From assembly GCA_910578115.1 (NCBI GenBank), contig CAJTPO010000001.1, forward strand, positions 1 through 55,841: a DNA stretch of 55,841 nt, read 5' to 3'. The translations under genes were made by a program, and so were the position numbers. The stretch comes from an uncultured Lachnospiraceae bacterium (GTDB lineage Bacteria > Bacillota > Clostridia > Lachnospirales > Lachnospiraceae). Below, one piece after another: positions 25,853-34,231 of the stretch. The first letter of the stretch is position 1, and each line of letters opens with the position of its first letter. Under the pieces are notes generated by a model that made no database searches, was not told where the DNA came from, and was given only the letters and a program-made list of their open reading frames with translations.

Positions 25853-27416
25853 TGAACCCTTTATTCTGGAATCTCTTGGGCGTATGCTGGAGAAGGAATG
25901 TCAGGAGAAATTTTTTGTCTATAAAGCGGCTTCCGCGGCCCTGGCGCTGGATATTTTTGAGAATCACAGGATTGATATGCTGATCACGGATATCTGCATG
26001 CCGGGAATGGATGGTTTTGAACTGCTGAATATTATTGAGACGGTCTGGCCTGACTGCGTCGCTGTCTTTCTGACGGGACAGTCAGAGTTTGAATATGCCC
26101 AGAAAGCAGTCCATACGAAGGCTATGGAATTCGTGCTGAAAATGGATGGCGACGAAGCAATTCTGGAAGCCGTCAATAAGGGGTATGAGAAACTGGAACA
26201 GCTGTATGAAGAAAAAAGAAGACTTGTGGAACGGCAGGACCGCCGGAAAGAGGTTTTGCCGCTGCTGAAAAGGGACTGCATCAGGGAGCTGATCTTTAAT
26301 GAAAAATGGGAAGGGAAGAGAAGGCAGTATTTTACGGAGCGGATGTCGATGATCAATGAAAGGTTTGTCTGTGAACGGAATTTTCTGTTGACGGCGGTTT
26401 TCTTTGAATCGCATGATGATCTGCTGACGGAAAACGATATGCTCAAAACGATTGAGTCCGTTCTGGCGCCGGCTTTCCGGACGGTGAGTTCGCTTGTGAC
26501 AGTGAATACAGGAATCCTTCTGGCGCAGGATGAAGAGAATAAGGCGGCGAAATTAAAGGGCTTTCTGGAAATTGCAAAAAAGGTCTGTGAGAAATCAGGA
26601 CAGTGTTCTCCTTTGGTATGTGTGTATGACGGCATCGTCAATCTGGATAAGGCGGCGGATGCCTTTTCCGTGCTGCAGTATTCCAGATTTGAGATTGATG
26701 ATACGGAGGGTATCCAACTTTGCGGAGAAGAGAAATTTTCGTACTATACGTGGAACGAAGGAGCTGCTATTGTAGGAGTAATAGACACGGAAAGGCTGGA
26801 AGAGAGTCTGTCCAATGCCGATCCCGAGGTGTTCTTTGCACTGCTGAATGAAATCAAGAATAAATACTGCAAAAGCGTACGGTTTACAAAAGCCTCTGTT
26901 TTTCTTGTATGTGCGTCCATCCTTCTGCAGGCGCTTTTAAATAATCTGCCCAAAGAAAGCGATGTCTGTGGGCAGTTTGATATCCGCAAACTGACGAATT
27001 ATGATCTCCATAAGGGATTTTATGATGCGATGAACTTTCTGGAGACGGTGGCGGATCATTATTTCAGGCTGCGTCAGAATGTGAAGACAGATGTGAAAAG
27101 CCAGATTGTGCACCAGGTCAATACCTTTATTCTGGAACATATCTCGGAGGATCTGTCGATGGTCAGACTGGGAGAGTTGGTGGGGCTGCATCCGGTATAT
27201 CTGTCAAGGATCTATAAAGAGATAACAGGTACGCTGCCCGGAAAGTATATTATGATGCAGCGGGTGAATGAGGCGAAGCGTCTTTTGACGGATTCCAGGA
27301 TGCCGATCCAGACGATCGCAGAGCGGACAGGTTTGAATACGGCCTCTTATTTCAGTCATTATATTAAGAAGCATACAGGGTTTACACCACAGGAGATCAG
27401 AAACGGGGCACAGTAA
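25827..27416 (+). CDS. YesN-like AraC-type response regulator
   Basis: A 529-residue regulator overlapping the kinase gene by 26 bases, with ribosome site GGAGGATAT. The receiver domain (about 1-120) has DDEP near residue 7, the phospho-acceptor Asp in MLITDICMPGMDG near 54 and Lys in VLKMDG. A long middle domain (about 140-420) follows. The C-terminal AraC DNA-binding domain has GLHPVYLSRIYKEITG and TIAERTGLNTASYFSHYI. It likely activates the operon beginning at 20375, perhaps through the TGTAAAAAAG repeats. Confidence 0.92.
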   Translation: MYNLLVVDDEPFILESLGRMLEKECQEKFFVYKAASAALALDIFENHRIDMLITDICMPGMDGFELLNIIETVWPDCVAVFLTGQSEFEYAQKAVHTKAMEFVLKMDGDEAILEAVNKGYEKLEQLYEEKRRLVERQDRRKEVLPLLKRDCIRELIFNEKWEGKRRQYFTERMSMINERFVCERNFLLTAVFFESHDDLLTENDMLKTIESVLAPAFRTVSSLVTVNTGILLAQDEENKAAKLKGFLEIAKKVCEKSGQCSPLVCVYDGIVNLDKAADAFSVLQYSRFEIDDTEGIQLCGEEKFSYYTWNEGAAIVGVIDTERLEESLSNADPEVFFALLNEIKNKYCKSVRFTKASVFLVCASILLQALLNNLPKESDVCGQFDIRKLTNYDLHKGFYDAMNFLETVADHYFRLRQNVKTDVKSQIVHQVNTFILEHISEDLSMVRLGELVGLHPVYLSRIYKEITGTLPGKYIMMQRVNEAKRLLTDSRMPIQTIAERTGLNTASYFSHYIKKHTGFTPQEIRNGAQ

Positions 27417-27541
27417 ATAGTTTAATGGTTTATGGAAGCGGATGTTGTATGAGGTTCCGGATCGGTGCGAAGAACAGGAAGGCCTGCTGTTCAACCAGGA
27501 ATTGGACTCAGCGAAAATCGCTTCGGAATGGAGGAAAACGG

Positions 27542-29743
27542 ATGGAAGTGAAATTTGGGGAATACTGCGCCTGTTTTGCGGCGGGCGGCGTACAGCTTAA
27601 GAGAGAAGGACGGCTGTTGTACTATAATAAGCGGCCGCTCTACGTACTCGTGAAGACTGCCGAGGCGATCACGGCCTTTTATGATGCTCCGTACAGAGGA
27701 ATAACATTGGAGGAAGGAAAGGTGTGTGGCAGGGGAACGGTGGACACAGCGGTGGGTTCCAGGCTTTCTTTTGCAGATACGTATGAGCCGGCGGGCGAGG
27801 GGCTGAAGATCTCAAGAAAGGTACGGGTGGAGCAGGCCGGAGACGATCTGGGGTTTGCCACGAAGCTGTCTTTCACGATGAAAGCGTCCTCAGAGTATAC
27901 AGATTACCAGTATTTTGCACCGGGCGTGTGGTATCTGCAGAATGAGTATGCACCGCCGTGGGCAATCGGGAAGGGACTGGACGCGGAGTATTTCTGGCGA
28001 TTCGAGACCCGGTACGCGCTGCCGCTGTTCGCCATGCAGAGCAATGCATCGGGAGAGATGATCTCACTGTCCCGCTTCGCAGCGGATGTGACGCTTCGCA
28101 ATCTGGATATTGTCATGTCGGAGACGACGGTGGATCCTTCTTTTACGATCGCGTCCATCGGCATGAGCCGTCCGGAAGACAGGACGCTCAATTATCTGTA
28201 CTATGGGTATGCCGTGCGCAGGGAGACCGACACGGTAAGCGACGGCCTTTCGATTGACTATGTTTATCCGGGAACGGAGAGCGAGATTCCCCGGGATGAT
28301 TTCTACGCCTCCATAGATTTCGGGATACGTTCCAGACGGACCGGTTACGTATTCCACCCCATGAAGGAAGGATTTGCGCAGGAGTATGCGGTTGCCGTGG
28401 ATCTGGGACAGTATGACGGCTTTCAGCCGATGATGCGGTCGATCTGGAGGCGGACTTATGAGCGTATGCGCGACCGGCTGTTTGCGGTGGATAACGAACA
28501 GCATTACAGGAATTGTATGTATTTCCTGCGGGAACTGACCCGCAGGTATGGGGAATCTTACGGTCTGCCTTTTGCGGCGCAGCTGCCGCATATGGATGCA
28601 AATTCGGTGTCCTTCCAGTTCGGTTTCGTCGGACAGCAGCCGGGGATCGGGTATCAGCTGCTGCGCTACGGAGATCTGTATCAGGATCGGGAAGCCTGGG
28701 AGAAGGGCAGGGGGATTCTGGATTTCTGGGTGCAAAATGCCATGACCAAAAGCGGTGCGCCTGCGGTGTGCTATCACCCTGCGATCGGCGGCTGGGAACC
28801 GTATCCGTTCTGGACGAGAATGATCGCCGATGGGATGGAGGCGATCCTGGACGGCTGGCTGTATCTGCATAAAAAAGGCACGGAGGAAGATGCATGGCTT
28901 GCCTTTTGTAAGAAAACGGCGGACTGGTACGTGCGTATTCAGAATGAGGACGGCAGTTACTACCGTTCCTATAAGGCGGATGGCTCCGTGAATATGGATT
29001 CCAAGGCCAATACACCCAGCCCGATCCGCTTCCTGATCCAGATGTATCTGGTGACGGGAGATGCGTCCTATAGGCAGGCGGCAGTGCGGGCCGGAGCGTG
29101 GGCATATGAGAACCAGCATCAGAAGATGGAGTACAGAGGCGGCACCTGCGACAATCTGGATGTCACCGACAAGGAGGCGGGGATCTATGCACTTTTCGGA
29201 TTTCTGGCCCTCTATGACCTGACGGCGGATAAGAAGTGGCTGGAGGCCGCGGTGTCAGCGGCGGATTACACGGAAACCTGGACCTATGCGTGGACATTTC
29301 CGGTGGTGGCTCCGCAGCCGGTACACCCCTTCAACCACTATTCGATCAGCGGACAGAGCATCATAACGCTTGGCGGCGGTGCGGATGTTTATATGGCGGC
29401 CTGCTCCTACACCTATTACAGACTGTATCTGCTGACCGGGGATGCACATTACAGAGACTTTGCAGAGTTTATCCACAACAATACCAGACAGTCCAACGAT
29501 GTGGACGGCAGCGTAGGCTACCGTTACAGGGGGCTTGGGCACGAGAGCGGTAATTTCGCCCTGCAGGTGCTGGATTCCCACTATCACTGGCTGCCATGGT
29601 GTACATTCGTGGAGATCGATCCGGTCTCGCGGCTCTATGACACCTTCGGCGTCTATGAGATTGCGGACGCCGAACGGCTGAGTATGGAGGAGCGGCAGAA
29701 AAGGAACAGGATATATGAAAACTACTGTGTAAATCCGGTGTAA
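27542..29743 (+). CDS. Large uncharacterised protein, predicted alpha/alpha-barrel carbohydrate-active enzyme
   Basis: A 733-residue cytoplasmic protein (no signal peptide). I chose ATG 27542 because GGAGG lies just upstream; the frame to 27425 lacks a ribosome site. The N-terminal third (about 1-290) is beta-rich. The rest shows repeated helix-loop-helix units with aromatic/acidic loops (WVQNAMTKSGAPAVCYHPAI; YVRIQNEDGSYYRSY; AADYTETWTYAWTFP), the pattern of an (alpha/alpha) toroid as in many glycosidases and lyases. I do not recognise a named family. Its place right after the sugar importer and its YesMN pair suggests it processes the imported oligosaccharide. Confidence 0.6.
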   Translation: MEVKFGEYCACFAAGGVQLKREGRLLYYNKRPLYVLVKTAEAITAFYDAPYRGITLEEGKVCGRGTVDTAVGSRLSFADTYEPAGEGLKISRKVRVEQAGDDLGFATKLSFTMKASSEYTDYQYFAPGVWYLQNEYAPPWAIGKGLDAEYFWRFETRYALPLFAMQSNASGEMISLSRFAADVTLRNLDIVMSETTVDPSFTIASIGMSRPEDRTLNYLYYGYAVRRETDTVSDGLSIDYVYPGTESEIPRDDFYASIDFGIRSRRTGYVFHPMKEGFAQEYAVAVDLGQYDGFQPMMRSIWRRTYERMRDRLFAVDNEQHYRNCMYFLRELTRRYGESYGLPFAAQLPHMDANSVSFQFGFVGQQPGIGYQLLRYGDLYQDREAWEKGRGILDFWVQNAMTKSGAPAVCYHPAIGGWEPYPFWTRMIADGMEAILDGWLYLHKKGTEEDAWLAFCKKTADWYVRIQNEDGSYYRSYKADGSVNMDSKANTPSPIRFLIQMYLVTGDASYRQAAVRAGAWAYENQHQKMEYRGGTCDNLDVTDKEAGIYALFGFLALYDLTADKKWLEAAVSAADYTETWTYAWTFPVVAPQPVHPFNHYSISGQSIITLGGGADVYMAACSYTYYRLYLLTGDAHYRDFAEFIHNNTRQSNDVDGSVGYRYRGLGHESGNFALQVLDSHYHWLPWCTFVEIDPVSRLYDTFGVYEIADAERLSMEERQKRNRIYENYCVNPV

Positions 29744-29750
29744 GAGCAGG

Positions 29751-30164
29751 ATGTGGGAGCGGGACGGGAGTTACCGGTTTTCGGAGATAAACGAAGCGTA
29801 TTTCGACCGGGCGGAAGAGATGCTTTCGGTGATGAAAGAATATGATATGATCCCTTTTGAAAAGGTGGGGCCCCTTGCGGCATATATGGTGGAGCGGTTT
29901 GCAAAATATGGCCCGATCTATTCTGTATCCGGGGATACGGGGGGTGAGACAGAGCAGGTGGTCAGGTACTATCTGGGGATTCTTGACGTACTGCATGAAA
30001 AGGATCCCCAGGGACTGACGACGCTGCATCTGCTGTATGCCTTTGCCTTCTGGTTCCTGATCGGATTCGGGCTTGTCGGTTATCTTTGTTCCGGATTGTT
30101 TCTGCGGGCGTTTCGGCGGTTTACGAGGCGGGAGGATCTGGAGGATACTGAACAGAACGTATGA
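29751..30164 (+). pseudogene. Chimeric ORF: DUF4038-like hydrolase fragment joined to a membrane segment
   Basis: Encodes 137 residues. Residues about 1-92 resemble the middle of DUF4038/apiosidase-like glycosidases (FSEINEAYFDRAEEMLSVMK, then AAYMVERFAKYGPIYSVSGD and LTTLHL). The family's central strand segment between MIP and FEKVG appears to be missing, and so do both ends. From about residue 93 the sequence becomes a strong membrane helix (AFAFWFLIGFGLVGYLCSGL) with a basic, then acidic tail, unlike any DUF4038 protein. Internal deletion plus fusion to another gene's 3' end explains this best. It is unlikely to be a working hydrolase. Confidence 0.5.
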
Positions 30165-30183
30165 TAACAAGCGGAAAAATCTC

Positions 30184-30211
30184 TTGCAACAAAGTAAAAG
30201 TGCGGTATAAT
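30184..30211 (+). promoter_or_regulatory. Promoter of the ATPase/TOPRIM pair
   Basis: TTGCAA (30184-30189), a 16-bp spacer and TATAAT (30206-30211), about 60 bases before the ATPase start. No gene-specific operator is evident. Confidence 0.65.
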
Positions 30212-30268
30212 GAAAGAATAAGTGTGTTATATTAAGGAAAACAGAGAAAAAATCGCGGGGTGATTGCT

Positions 30269-31666
30269 GTGTTAATGAGATTTTCCATATCGAATTTCAT
30301 GTCATTTGGGTACAGAACAAATGAAAAAGGAGAGAGCGTACCAGTGGAGTATCATCTCTACGCAGGGCGATCAGAACAGCATAAGGAAAGAATTGTTGTC
30401 TGTGGAGAAAGAAAAGTGTTAAAGTTTTCTTCTATTTATGGGGCAAATGCATCCGGTAAGACCAATCTGATCAGAGCGATAGATACCGGAAGGAGGATTG
30501 TGTTAGGTACAATGGAGAATGGGGCCTTCCATGACAGGTTCTGCAGAAGTGATCCGTCTAATGTGGACAAACCGACTCTGTTTGAATACGAATTTACAAT
30601 AGGAGAGAGATGTTTTGCCTATGGATTTACTGTGAACCTGGAAAGAAACAAGGTTCTTTCAGAATGGTTGTATGAGATGAAGAATGCAGAGGAACAGGTT
30701 ATTTTCGAAAGGCTGACAGAGGATGAGCAGTATTATTTTGACGAGAAGATGTTTCGGCAGGAAGACAACAAAGAACAATTTCACTTTTTTATAAAAGATG
30801 CAAACCGTATAGATACTACTTTGCTTTTATATGAAATAAACAGACGAAGAATGGCAGAGGATGATTTTGATATTTTTTACAGAGTATTTGGGTGGTTTAA
30901 AGAAAAACTGATCGTAATTTATCCGGAAACCAAAACAGGAGCAAGCTATTTCCTTTTTGACAGTGATAATAACAGGCTGGTGGATATATTAAAATATCTG
31001 GATACCGGAATAACGGATTACAGCATGCGGGTCATGAATGAAGCCGCATTCAGAGAGTACTTCCCGGATGAAACTTTAGCTGACAAAATATTACATCATT
31101 CAGATATTGATACCAGATTTAGTACGAAAGGCATTCTTAATTTTGGCAAAACGCTGTTTGAACTGGATTATGGCGAAAACGGGGTGAAAAGAATTGCAAA
31201 ATTAATGTTTCAGCATGGAGAAGATGGCGGCAGCTACGAATATGGGGAAGAATCAGACGGAACGCAGAGACTGATTGAATTGCTGGATGTGATCTTAAAT
31301 GATGACGGGGATAAGGTTTTTGTGATTGATGAATTGGACCGCAGTCTTCACCCTCAGATGACTATTAAATTTGTAGAAACTTTTCTTGGGTTTTCCCTGA
31401 AAAAACATACCCAGCTGATCATTACGACACATGAGTCAAATTTGATGGACTTGAACATCCTGCGAAGGGATGAGATATGGTTTGCGGAGAAAAATCAGAA
31501 TAACCAGACAGATTTATATACGCTGGAGAAATTTAAAATCCGATATGATAAGGTTGTGTCGAAAGATTATCTGGCCGGGAGGTATGGTGCGGTTCCTGTA
31601 TTCAGGGATTTTGAATATGTATGGGGAGGAAGCCGGCATGAAAAAACTGAACCTGAGAAACCCTAA
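30269..31666 (+). CDS. RloA-like AAA15/ABC-type ATPase, probable defence protein
   Basis: A 465-residue ATPase. GTG 30269 (reading MLMRFSISNFMSFG) is chosen because GGGG at 30257-30260 lies eight bases upstream. Walker A is GANASGKTNLI near residue 55. Signature-like GTQRLIELLD and Walker B KVFVIDELDRSLHPQ are near 335-360, and a switch histidine is in IITTHESNLMD. This is the OLD/RloA type of ATPase. The gene overlaps the downstream RloB-like gene by 29 bases, so they work as a pair. The architecture recalls PARIS (AriA ATPase, AriB TOPRIM) and RloAB systems. Phage-triggered abortive activity is inferred. AT-rich composition marks the pair as acquired. Confidence 0.82.
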   Translation: MLMRFSISNFMSFGYRTNEKGESVPVEYHLYAGRSEQHKERIVVCGERKVLKFSSIYGANASGKTNLIRAIDTGRRIVLGTMENGAFHDRFCRSDPSNVDKPTLFEYEFTIGERCFAYGFTVNLERNKVLSEWLYEMKNAEEQVIFERLTEDEQYYFDEKMFRQEDNKEQFHFFIKDANRIDTTLLLYEINRRRMAEDDFDIFYRVFGWFKEKLIVIYPETKTGASYFLFDSDNNRLVDILKYLDTGITDYSMRVMNEAAFREYFPDETLADKILHHSDIDTRFSTKGILNFGKTLFELDYGENGVKRIAKLMFQHGEDGGSYEYGEESDGTQRLIELLDVILNDDGDKVFVIDELDRSLHPQMTIKFVETFLGFSLKKHTQLIITTHESNLMDLNILRRDEIWFAEKNQNNQTDLYTLEKFKIRYDKVVSKDYLAGRYGAVPVFRDFEYVWGGSRHEKTEPEKP

Positions 31667-32396
31667 GACATTTGATTATACAAAGGAAGCGGGAGCAACA
31701 CCGCCGAGAATCAGGTTTTATTGTGTATCCGAAGGCGCTACAGAAGAATCTTACTTTTTTGGTGTTCGAAATAACCGGAAAGAACTGCATATTAAGAATG
31801 ATGTTTATATAGAAGTGGTTGAGAAACAGGAAGGTCAGGAGACATTAAGCCATCCCATGCAGCTGGTGCATGCCTGTTTACTGCATATGGGACATATTGA
31901 TGACAACGGTGATCCGGTGCCGGAAAACAGACGGCAGGAGTATTGTAAATGGGAAAATTTTGATGAGAAGATAGACAGGGTATGTGTTATTTTTGACAGA
32001 GATTACAGAAATCTGGAAGGATCGATCGGAACGATCTTTGAAATCTGTAATAACCATGGGATCAAAATAGTGATGTCCAATCCTAATTTTGAATTGTGGC
32101 TGTTGATGCATTTTCCAAATATAAGGCAATATACGCCGCAGATGCTTTTGGAAAATAAGAAGAATCTGCGGCATCAGTTGTTTAAAGATGCATCGTCAAA
32201 TAAAAAATATCTTGAAATTCTGGTTTCGCAAAATGCAGAGGGTTATTCAAAAGGGAGCAAATTGGTATTTGAAAGGTTTTTGCGGCTTATAGATACTGCA
32301 GTTGAACAGGCTGAACTATATTGTGAAGATTCGGCCAGGTTAATGGAAGAACTGGGAACTGCGATGGGTAAGCTGATAGAAGAAATGCGATCATAG
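31638..32396 (+). CDS. RloB-like TOPRIM-fold protein, partner of the ATPase
   Basis: A 252-residue protein starting at ATG 31638 inside the end of the ATPase gene, with GGGAGGAAG upstream. Motif IRFYCVSEGATEESYFFG near residue 25-42 is the acidic EGxTE motif of RloB/TOPRIM-like proteins. VCVIFDRDYRN near 115 supplies the DxD. SNPNFELWLLMHF near 150 is also typical of RloB. RloB-family proteins occur beside RloA ATPases in restriction and anti-phage loci and are thought to be nucleases. It probably acts as the effector, held or activated by the ATPase. Confidence 0.82.
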   Translation: MKKLNLRNPKTFDYTKEAGATPPRIRFYCVSEGATEESYFFGVRNNRKELHIKNDVYIEVVEKQEGQETLSHPMQLVHACLLHMGHIDDNGDPVPENRRQEYCKWENFDEKIDRVCVIFDRDYRNLEGSIGTIFEICNNHGIKIVMSNPNFELWLLMHFPNIRQYTPQMLLENKKNLRHQLFKDASSNKKYLEILVSQNAEGYSKGSKLVFERFLRLIDTAVEQAELYCEDSARLMEELGTAMGKLIEEMRS

Positions 32397-32498
32397 GGAT
32401 GGTATTACATTGCAAAATCCTGTACAATGTTAATAAAGCGCTGCCGGCAGGCTGTACATACAGTCAGGCGGCGATCAACAGATCAGGAGGGTAAGACT

Positions 32499-33644
32499 AT
32501 GTTGTGTGTGAAAAACGGAATGGTCCACGACGCCATTCATGAGGTGGCCTATCAGGCTGACATTCTGGTGGAGGATGGCAGGATCAAAGCGATCGGCGAA
32601 CATCTGGAGACAGAAGAAGGCGTGCAGATCGTAGAGGCAGAGGGGCATCATGTGTATCCCGGTTTCGTGGAAGCTCACGGGCACATCGGGCTGGACGGTT
32701 ATGGAATCGGTTATGAGGGGATGGATTACAACGAGCTGAATGATATCGTCAGTCCCCAGCTGCGGGGCATCGACGGTGTGAAGCCCATGGACGCCGCATT
32801 TCCCAAGGCGGCGGAGGCCGGTGTGACCTGTGTCTGCGTAGGACCGGGCAGCGCCAATGTGCTGGGCGGCACCTTCGTTACCATCAAGACGGTGGGCAGA
32901 AGAGTGGAGGACATGGTGGTGCGTGACAACGTGGCCATGAAGTGCGCCTTTGGTGAGAATCCCAAGAGAGTTTACCGGGAGAAGAAAGATTCCAGCCGCA
33001 TGAGCACGGCAGCCCTGCTTCGGGAGACGTTGTTCAAGACAAGGGAGTATCTGGAGAAAAAAGAGGCGGCAGGCGACGATCCGACGAAGAAGCCGGCCTT
33101 TGACATGAAGCTGGAGGCCCTGATCCCGGTGATCAAAGGAGAAATGCCGTTAAAAGCCCATGCCCATGCGGCGGAGGATATTTTTACGGCTCTTCGTATT
33201 GCCAGAGAGTTCGGTGTAAAGATCACGCTGGAGCATGTGACGGAAGGGCATCTGATCGTGGAAGAGCTGGCGAAGGAGAACGTGCCGCTGGCGGTAGGAC
33301 CGACGCTCACCAGCGCATCCAAATACGAACTTCGCAACAAGAGCTGGACGACACCGGGTGTGCTGGCGGCTGCCGGCTGTCAGGTTTCCATCATCACAGA
33401 CTCGCCGGTGATTCCGCAGGAATATCTTCCGTTGTGCGCGGGACTGGCGGTGCAGGCGGGCATGGATCCCTTTGCGGCGCTGCAGGCGATCACCATCAAC
33501 CCGGCCAGACATGCGGGGATTGCGGACCGGGTAGGTTCGATTGAAGTCGGCAAGGATGCGGATCTGGTCATCACGGACGGCTGTCCTTTTGAGGTGTCAA
33601 CGAAGGTCAGACATGTGTTTATTGAAGGGAAAGAAGTACAGTAA
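32499..33644 (+). CDS. Imidazolonepropionase-like amidohydrolase
   Basis: A 381-residue metal-dependent hydrolase; ATG 32499 follows CAGGAGGG. The metal-binding motif is HVYPGFVEAHGHIG near residue 55. Further ligands are the His in KAHAHAAEDI near 215, ITLEHVTEGH near 240 and the Asp in ITDSPV near 293. The ending GKDADLVITDGCP is the amidohydrolase beta-sandwich closure. There is no signal peptide. The family acts on cyclic amides, dipeptides and related compounds; the substrate is not evident. It appears monocistronic, between the RloAB pair and a hairpin-rich gap. Confidence 0.88.
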   Translation: MLCVKNGMVHDAIHEVAYQADILVEDGRIKAIGEHLETEEGVQIVEAEGHHVYPGFVEAHGHIGLDGYGIGYEGMDYNELNDIVSPQLRGIDGVKPMDAAFPKAAEAGVTCVCVGPGSANVLGGTFVTIKTVGRRVEDMVVRDNVAMKCAFGENPKRVYREKKDSSRMSTAALLRETLFKTREYLEKKEAAGDDPTKKPAFDMKLEALIPVIKGEMPLKAHAHAAEDIFTALRIAREFGVKITLEHVTEGHLIVEELAKENVPLAVGPTLTSASKYELRNKSWTTPGVLAAAGCQVSIITDSPVIPQEYLPLCAGLAVQAGMDPFAALQAITINPARHAGIADRVGSIEVGKDADLVITDGCPFEVSTKVRHVFIEGKEVQ

Positions 33645-33836
33645 GTTTTCCTTGACGGCCTGACCGTGCAGGTGTATGATAATTTCAACAAGAGTAATCG
33701 ATGAAACGTGCGTTCGCACATTCTGGCAGTTTCTGCCGCTTTACTCACAACCATAATTGAACAGCGGCAGGAACTGTTGTCAGAAAGAACAGGGTGACAA
33801 TAGAAATTCTCTGCCGGAACAGGAAGGAGAATTTTC
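33645..33836. repeat. Gap with inverted repeats after the amidohydrolase
   Basis: A long imperfect hairpin spans 33721-33785: AGTTTCTGCCGCT at 33728 pairs with AGCGGCAGGAACT at 33763 (one mismatch) and extends outward through TTCTG/CAGAA. Just upstream is a small perfect hairpin GTGCG-TT-CGCAC (33708-33719). There is no T tract. It may be a processed-RNA structure, a weak terminator or a small non-autonomous repeat. No gene lies here. Confidence 0.45.
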
Positions 33837-34088
33837 ATGGAGCATGTTTTGATTGGAGGAAATGAACTGTTTATGACCGCGGGTGGAAAGAAAAGTTATA
33901 CGGTGGAGGATATTGAAAGGCTTCCGGAAGGGGAGCGGGAGTACTGGATCGTCGACCCTGTGCAGAAGAGTGTCACAGTATATGGGCTGGAGAAAGAGGA
34001 AGGACCAGCGCTGCATTCCTTTTCCACAAAGGTAAAGGCAGGGATTTATGAGGATCTGGTGTTGGATTTCGGGGAATATGGAGCATGA
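33837..34088 (+). pseudogene. Uma2-family endonuclease-like protein with internal deletion
   Basis: An 83-residue frame with a good ribosome site (GGAAGGAG). Residues 18-31 (KKSYTVEDIERLPEGE) match the N terminus of Uma2/DUF820 proteins. Residues about 34-80 (EYWIVDPVQKSVTVYGLEKE... to ...EDLVLDF) match their C terminus. Full-length members are about 180-200 residues. The central part, including the PD-(D/E)xK-type core, is missing while the frame is kept. Either an in-frame deletion removed it or this is a minimal relic. Nuclease activity is not expected. Confidence 0.55.
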
Positions 34089-34231
34089 GTGAGTATTACT
34101 GGAACTTTGCAGGGTAAAATAAAATTTTCAGTGAATTTCAATTGAGTATACGATGAAAAGACATTATAGTAGTGATGTGGGGGAATTTTTCAGAAAGAAT
34201 ACTTTGGAATAAATTCTTAAGGAGGGACAGT

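Noticed and set aside
28064..29119. Long minus-strand frames antisense to the 27542 gene
   Set aside because: Arg/His/Ile-rich antisense shadows without ribosome sites or domains.
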